The position numbers were made by a program, and so were the translations under genes. DNA of 64,000 nucleotides, taken from the NCBI GenBank assembly GCA_964558665.1, contig CAZLFA010000010.1, forward strand, positions 14,980 through 78,979, given 5' to 3'. The notes below the pieces were generated by a model. It ran no database searches and was not told the origin of the DNA. It saw only the letters and a program-made list of their open reading frames with translations. The stretch is from CAZLFA01 sp964558665 (GTDB lineage: Bacteria > Desulfobacterota > Syntrophia > Syntrophales > PHBD01). Positions 62,221 through 64,000 of this stretch are shown here, in pieces (positions within the stretch are counted from its first letter, which is position 1; each line of letters opens with the position of its first letter).

Positions 62221-63002
62221 GACGAATTTTTCCGCGGGAGGGCAAGCACCCTAAGGGCAAAAAACAGGGACAGACATACGAGGACGAGCCAAACCGCCAC
62301 CGGTTGGGAGTACTGGAGTCCGTACCCTTCGTACCGTTCATAGATGAGGACCGGGGCGATCATGGGATGATAGGCGACCACCACGACGGCGCCGAACTCG
62401 CTGATGGCCCGGGCGCAGCACATGATCAGCCCCACCAAAACGCTCCGCCAGGCAAGGGGAAAGGTAACTCGGATAAAGGTGCTCCACATGGAGGCGCCAA
62501 GGCTGCGGGAAACATTTTCCAGACGGGGAGAAATGGCCTCGAATCCGGTCTTGAGGGCGTTTATGTAGAAAGGCATACCCACAAAGGTGAGAACCGTTAT
62601 GATGCCCGTCGTACTGCCCATGATCCTGATGCCGAGCTCTTGCATGAAATTGCCCAGCCAGTGATTCTTTCCAGCCACGCTCAGGATGGCGATGCCGACC
62701 ACGGGATGGGGGATGACGATGGGCAGGTCGATGATGCTCTCAACAAGACGCTTGCCCCGGAACTTCGAGCGCGCCAGTATATAGGCTAGCGGGGTGCCGA
62801 CGAGGAACGATATCCCTGCGGCCGACAGGGCGGTGGAGACGCTCAACCAGATGGAGTTGATGACATTCCTGTCCTTGAGCGTTTCCTTGAGCATGGCGCC
62901 GGAGGGGGCCGTCAGCATTTCGACCAGGGGCAGCAGGATAAAAGTGAGCACCATAATGCCGCAGGAAATCGAAATCCAATAGAACGGCCCCTTCGTAATC
63001 AT
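62217..63002 (-). CDS. wtpB: Tungstate/molybdate ABC transporter permease
   Basis: 261 residues, about six membrane helices. The EAA loop is in SRSLGASMWSTFIRVTFPLAWRSVLVG (about 165-190). VGTPLAYILARSKFRGK and LPIVIPHPVVGIAIL are typical of molybdate/tungstate/sulfate permeases. Begins 13 bases after wtpA. Confidence 0.9.
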   Translation of the reverse strand: MITKGPFYWISISCGIMVLTFILLPLVEMLTAPSGAMLKETLKDRNVINSIWLSVSTALSAAGISFLVGTPLAYILARSKFRGKRLVESIIDLPIVIPHPVVGIAILSVAGKNHWLGNFMQELGIRIMGSTTGIITVLTFVGMPFYINALKTGFEAISPRLENVSRSLGASMWSTFIRVTFPLAWRSVLVGLIMCCARAISEFGAVVVVAYHPMIAPVLIYERYEGYGLQYSQPVAVWLVLVCLSLFFALRVLALPRKNSS

Positions 63003-63015
63003 CGCCGATTTCCCG

Positions 63016-64000
63016 TCAATCCTTTACCACGACCAGTTTTTTGAGCGACTGCGGCAGTGCGGATTTCATCTTTTCCGTGGGCACCCGACAGGGAATGAAG
63101 GGCGGCTGTCCCTGATCTTTCAATATCTTCAAGCCGCCTTTGGGGTCGAGCATGTATTCGAGGAAGGCGACTGCCGCCTCCTTATTCGGGGCGTCATTGA
63201 TGAGCGTGATTCCATAAGTGACCGATTCGCCCTTCATCTCCATATATTCACCCGGTTTTTTCCCTGTCACCTTAACAGCCGCCTGGGCATAGAACTTATC
63301 TTCTTTGTAATTGCCAAGGTTGATTTTTTCCGGAAGTTCAACATATTTCAGTCCGTGCTGCACCGCAACCGATCGATATTCCCAGGCGTAGTCCATGTTC
63401 CCGGTTTGAAGCAGCGAAACAAGTTCAACCGACTTGGGCCGGATATTTTCCTGGGGACGATTCGCGAGAAGCTTTTCGTACAACCCAGGCTTTTGGTAAT
63501 GCTTTTCGGCAAGTTGGAGCACCATCAGGGCGCGGTATCCGCAGGGATCGAGATTCGGATTGGAGTGACCCCATACCACTCCCTTCCGCTGTAGTACTTC
63601 GTACCAATTCTTGGGGTTCACTTGATCCGCATATTTGCTCTTTTCTGTGTAACACAGCACGAGTTGATTGGTCGCAAAACGGATATTCCAGTCGGCATAC
63701 ATGGGAACGAGAAGCTTATCGATTACCTTGAAGTCAGCGGATGCCATGATATCGCAAGGCTTTTTCAAGTCGGTAATCTTCCGTGCCGCGGCCTGACTGC
63801 CGCTGGCCTCACGCTGCAGATCCACCCCCGGATACTTGGCCTCGAATGCCTTTTCCATGGCCTCGAAGGGCATGGTCAAACTTCCTGCGTGAAACATGAC
63901 GACTTTCCCTCTCGGTTCGGCAAAGACCCGTGGAATCCATACCAGGGTGTTGGTGGCGGCTAGAAGGAGCCAAAAGCGGCAGTGCTGTCCCCCGTTTTTT
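63016..64000 (-). CDS. wtpA: Tungstate/molybdate-binding protein WtpA (5' end outside window)
   Basis: 327 residues are visible and the frame stays open to the right edge, so the start codon lies outside. The extra N-terminal part is a signal peptide (FWLLLAATNTLVWIPRVFA), cut before EPRGKVV. The mature protein begins VMFHAGSLTMPFEAMEKAFE, with the oxoanion-binding HAGSL, and includes EASGSQAAARKITDL, CDIMASAD and GNMDYAWEYRSVAVQHGL. These are WtpA/ModA-class motifs with octahedral oxoanion ligands; tungstate is likely but molybdate is possible. Confidence 0.9.
   Translation of the reverse strand, partial: KNGGQHCRFWLLLAATNTLVWIPRVFAEPRGKVVMFHAGSLTMPFEAMEKAFEAKYPGVDLQREASGSQAAARKITDLKKPCDIMASADFKVIDKLLVPMYADWNIRFATNQLVLCYTEKSKYADQVNPKNWYEVLQRKGVVWGHSNPNLDPCGYRALMVLQLAEKHYQKPGLYEKLLANRPQENIRPKSVELVSLLQTGNMDYAWEYRSVAVQHGLKYVELPEKINLGNYKEDKFYAQAAVKVTGKKPGEYMEMKGESVTYGITLINDAPNKEAAVAFLEYMLDPKGGLKILKDQGQPPFIPCRVPTEKMKSALPQSLKKLVVVKD

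Noticed and set aside
1..64000. CRISPR array, tRNA or rRNA genes
   Set aside because: No regularly spaced direct repeats and no cloverleaf or rRNA signature were seen by eye.

Overview
The window looks like about 64 kb of a Gram-negative anaerobe, most likely a Desulfobacterota ('deltaproteobacterial') chromosome close to Syntrophales. This is inferred from gene content: a Pqi (MCE) envelope system, Tol system, wtp-type tungstate/molybdate uptake, EF-P with its lysylation enzymes, GatCAB, DXP-independent vitamin B6 synthesis, a short-chain fatty acid transporter, a CoA-transferase next to a fused hydratase/dehydrogenase, and a sensor protein with a cysteine-rich tail common in that group. No rRNA, tRNA, CRISPR array or intact transposase was seen. 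TAG is an ordinary stop codon here (hup, efp, epmA, tolQ, atoE, the CoA-transferase and the HAD gene all use it).

Layout: 1-2.4 kb is an accessory island, the N-terminal 553 codons of a TOTE-type primase-helicase (leaving the window at the left edge) preceded by a HigB/HigA-like toxin-antitoxin pair. 2.7-3.0 kb is hup. 3.2-6.7 kb is a pqiA-pqiA-pqiB-pqiC operon with PqiA split in two. 7-15 kb holds a YchF GTPase, a PstS-like binding protein joined to a sensor gene broken by an in-frame TAG, TerC, TauE/SafE and TypA. 15.2-21.2 kb runs rightward: radical SAM protein, hisH-hisF, DUF4384 protein, epmB, efp, epmA. 21.3-24.6 kb is tolQ-tolR-tolA-like-tolB without an adjacent pal. 25-30.3 kb holds the fatty-acid transporter, a MoxR/VWA pair, an isochorismatase-like hydrolase and an HMG-CoA-lyase-like enzyme. 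30.5-34.7 kb holds an L,D-transpeptidase, pdxS-pdxT and folD.

34.9-39.8 kb holds a DUF2147 protein and a leftward TetR / fused MaoC-SDR-SCP2 / CoA-transferase cluster with a well-formed promoter and palindromic operator. 40-42.3 kb is a small accessory stretch: Phd/VapC toxin-antitoxin, VOC protein, amphi-Trp protein and a conserved unknown. 42.4-49.6 kb runs leftward: HDAC-like enzyme, gatC, gatA, gatB, mtnA, an ionotropic-glutamate-receptor-like channel protein and a HAD phosphatase. 49.7-53.5 kb is tat genes, a class A PBP and a zinc-ribbon protein. 53.5-58.8 kb holds an unknown membrane protein, a glycerol-dehydrogenase-like protein, a patatin lipoprotein and a lytic transglycosylase. 58.8-60.5 kb is decayed accessory DNA with an integron-cassette-like acetyltransferase, an attC-like site and a truncated SDR. 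60.5-64 kb holds an MBL-fold protein and the wtpCBA operon, with wtpA leaving the window at the right edge.

The points most worth following up are the TOTE/toxin-antitoxin island, the attC-like cassette scar, two intergenic palindrome families (one with arms that change in step between copies), the iGluR-like protein without a potassium filter, the fused hydratase-dehydrogenase-SCP2 enzyme with its operator, and the amber-interrupted sensor. All family assignments come from reading motifs by eye; no database search was run.
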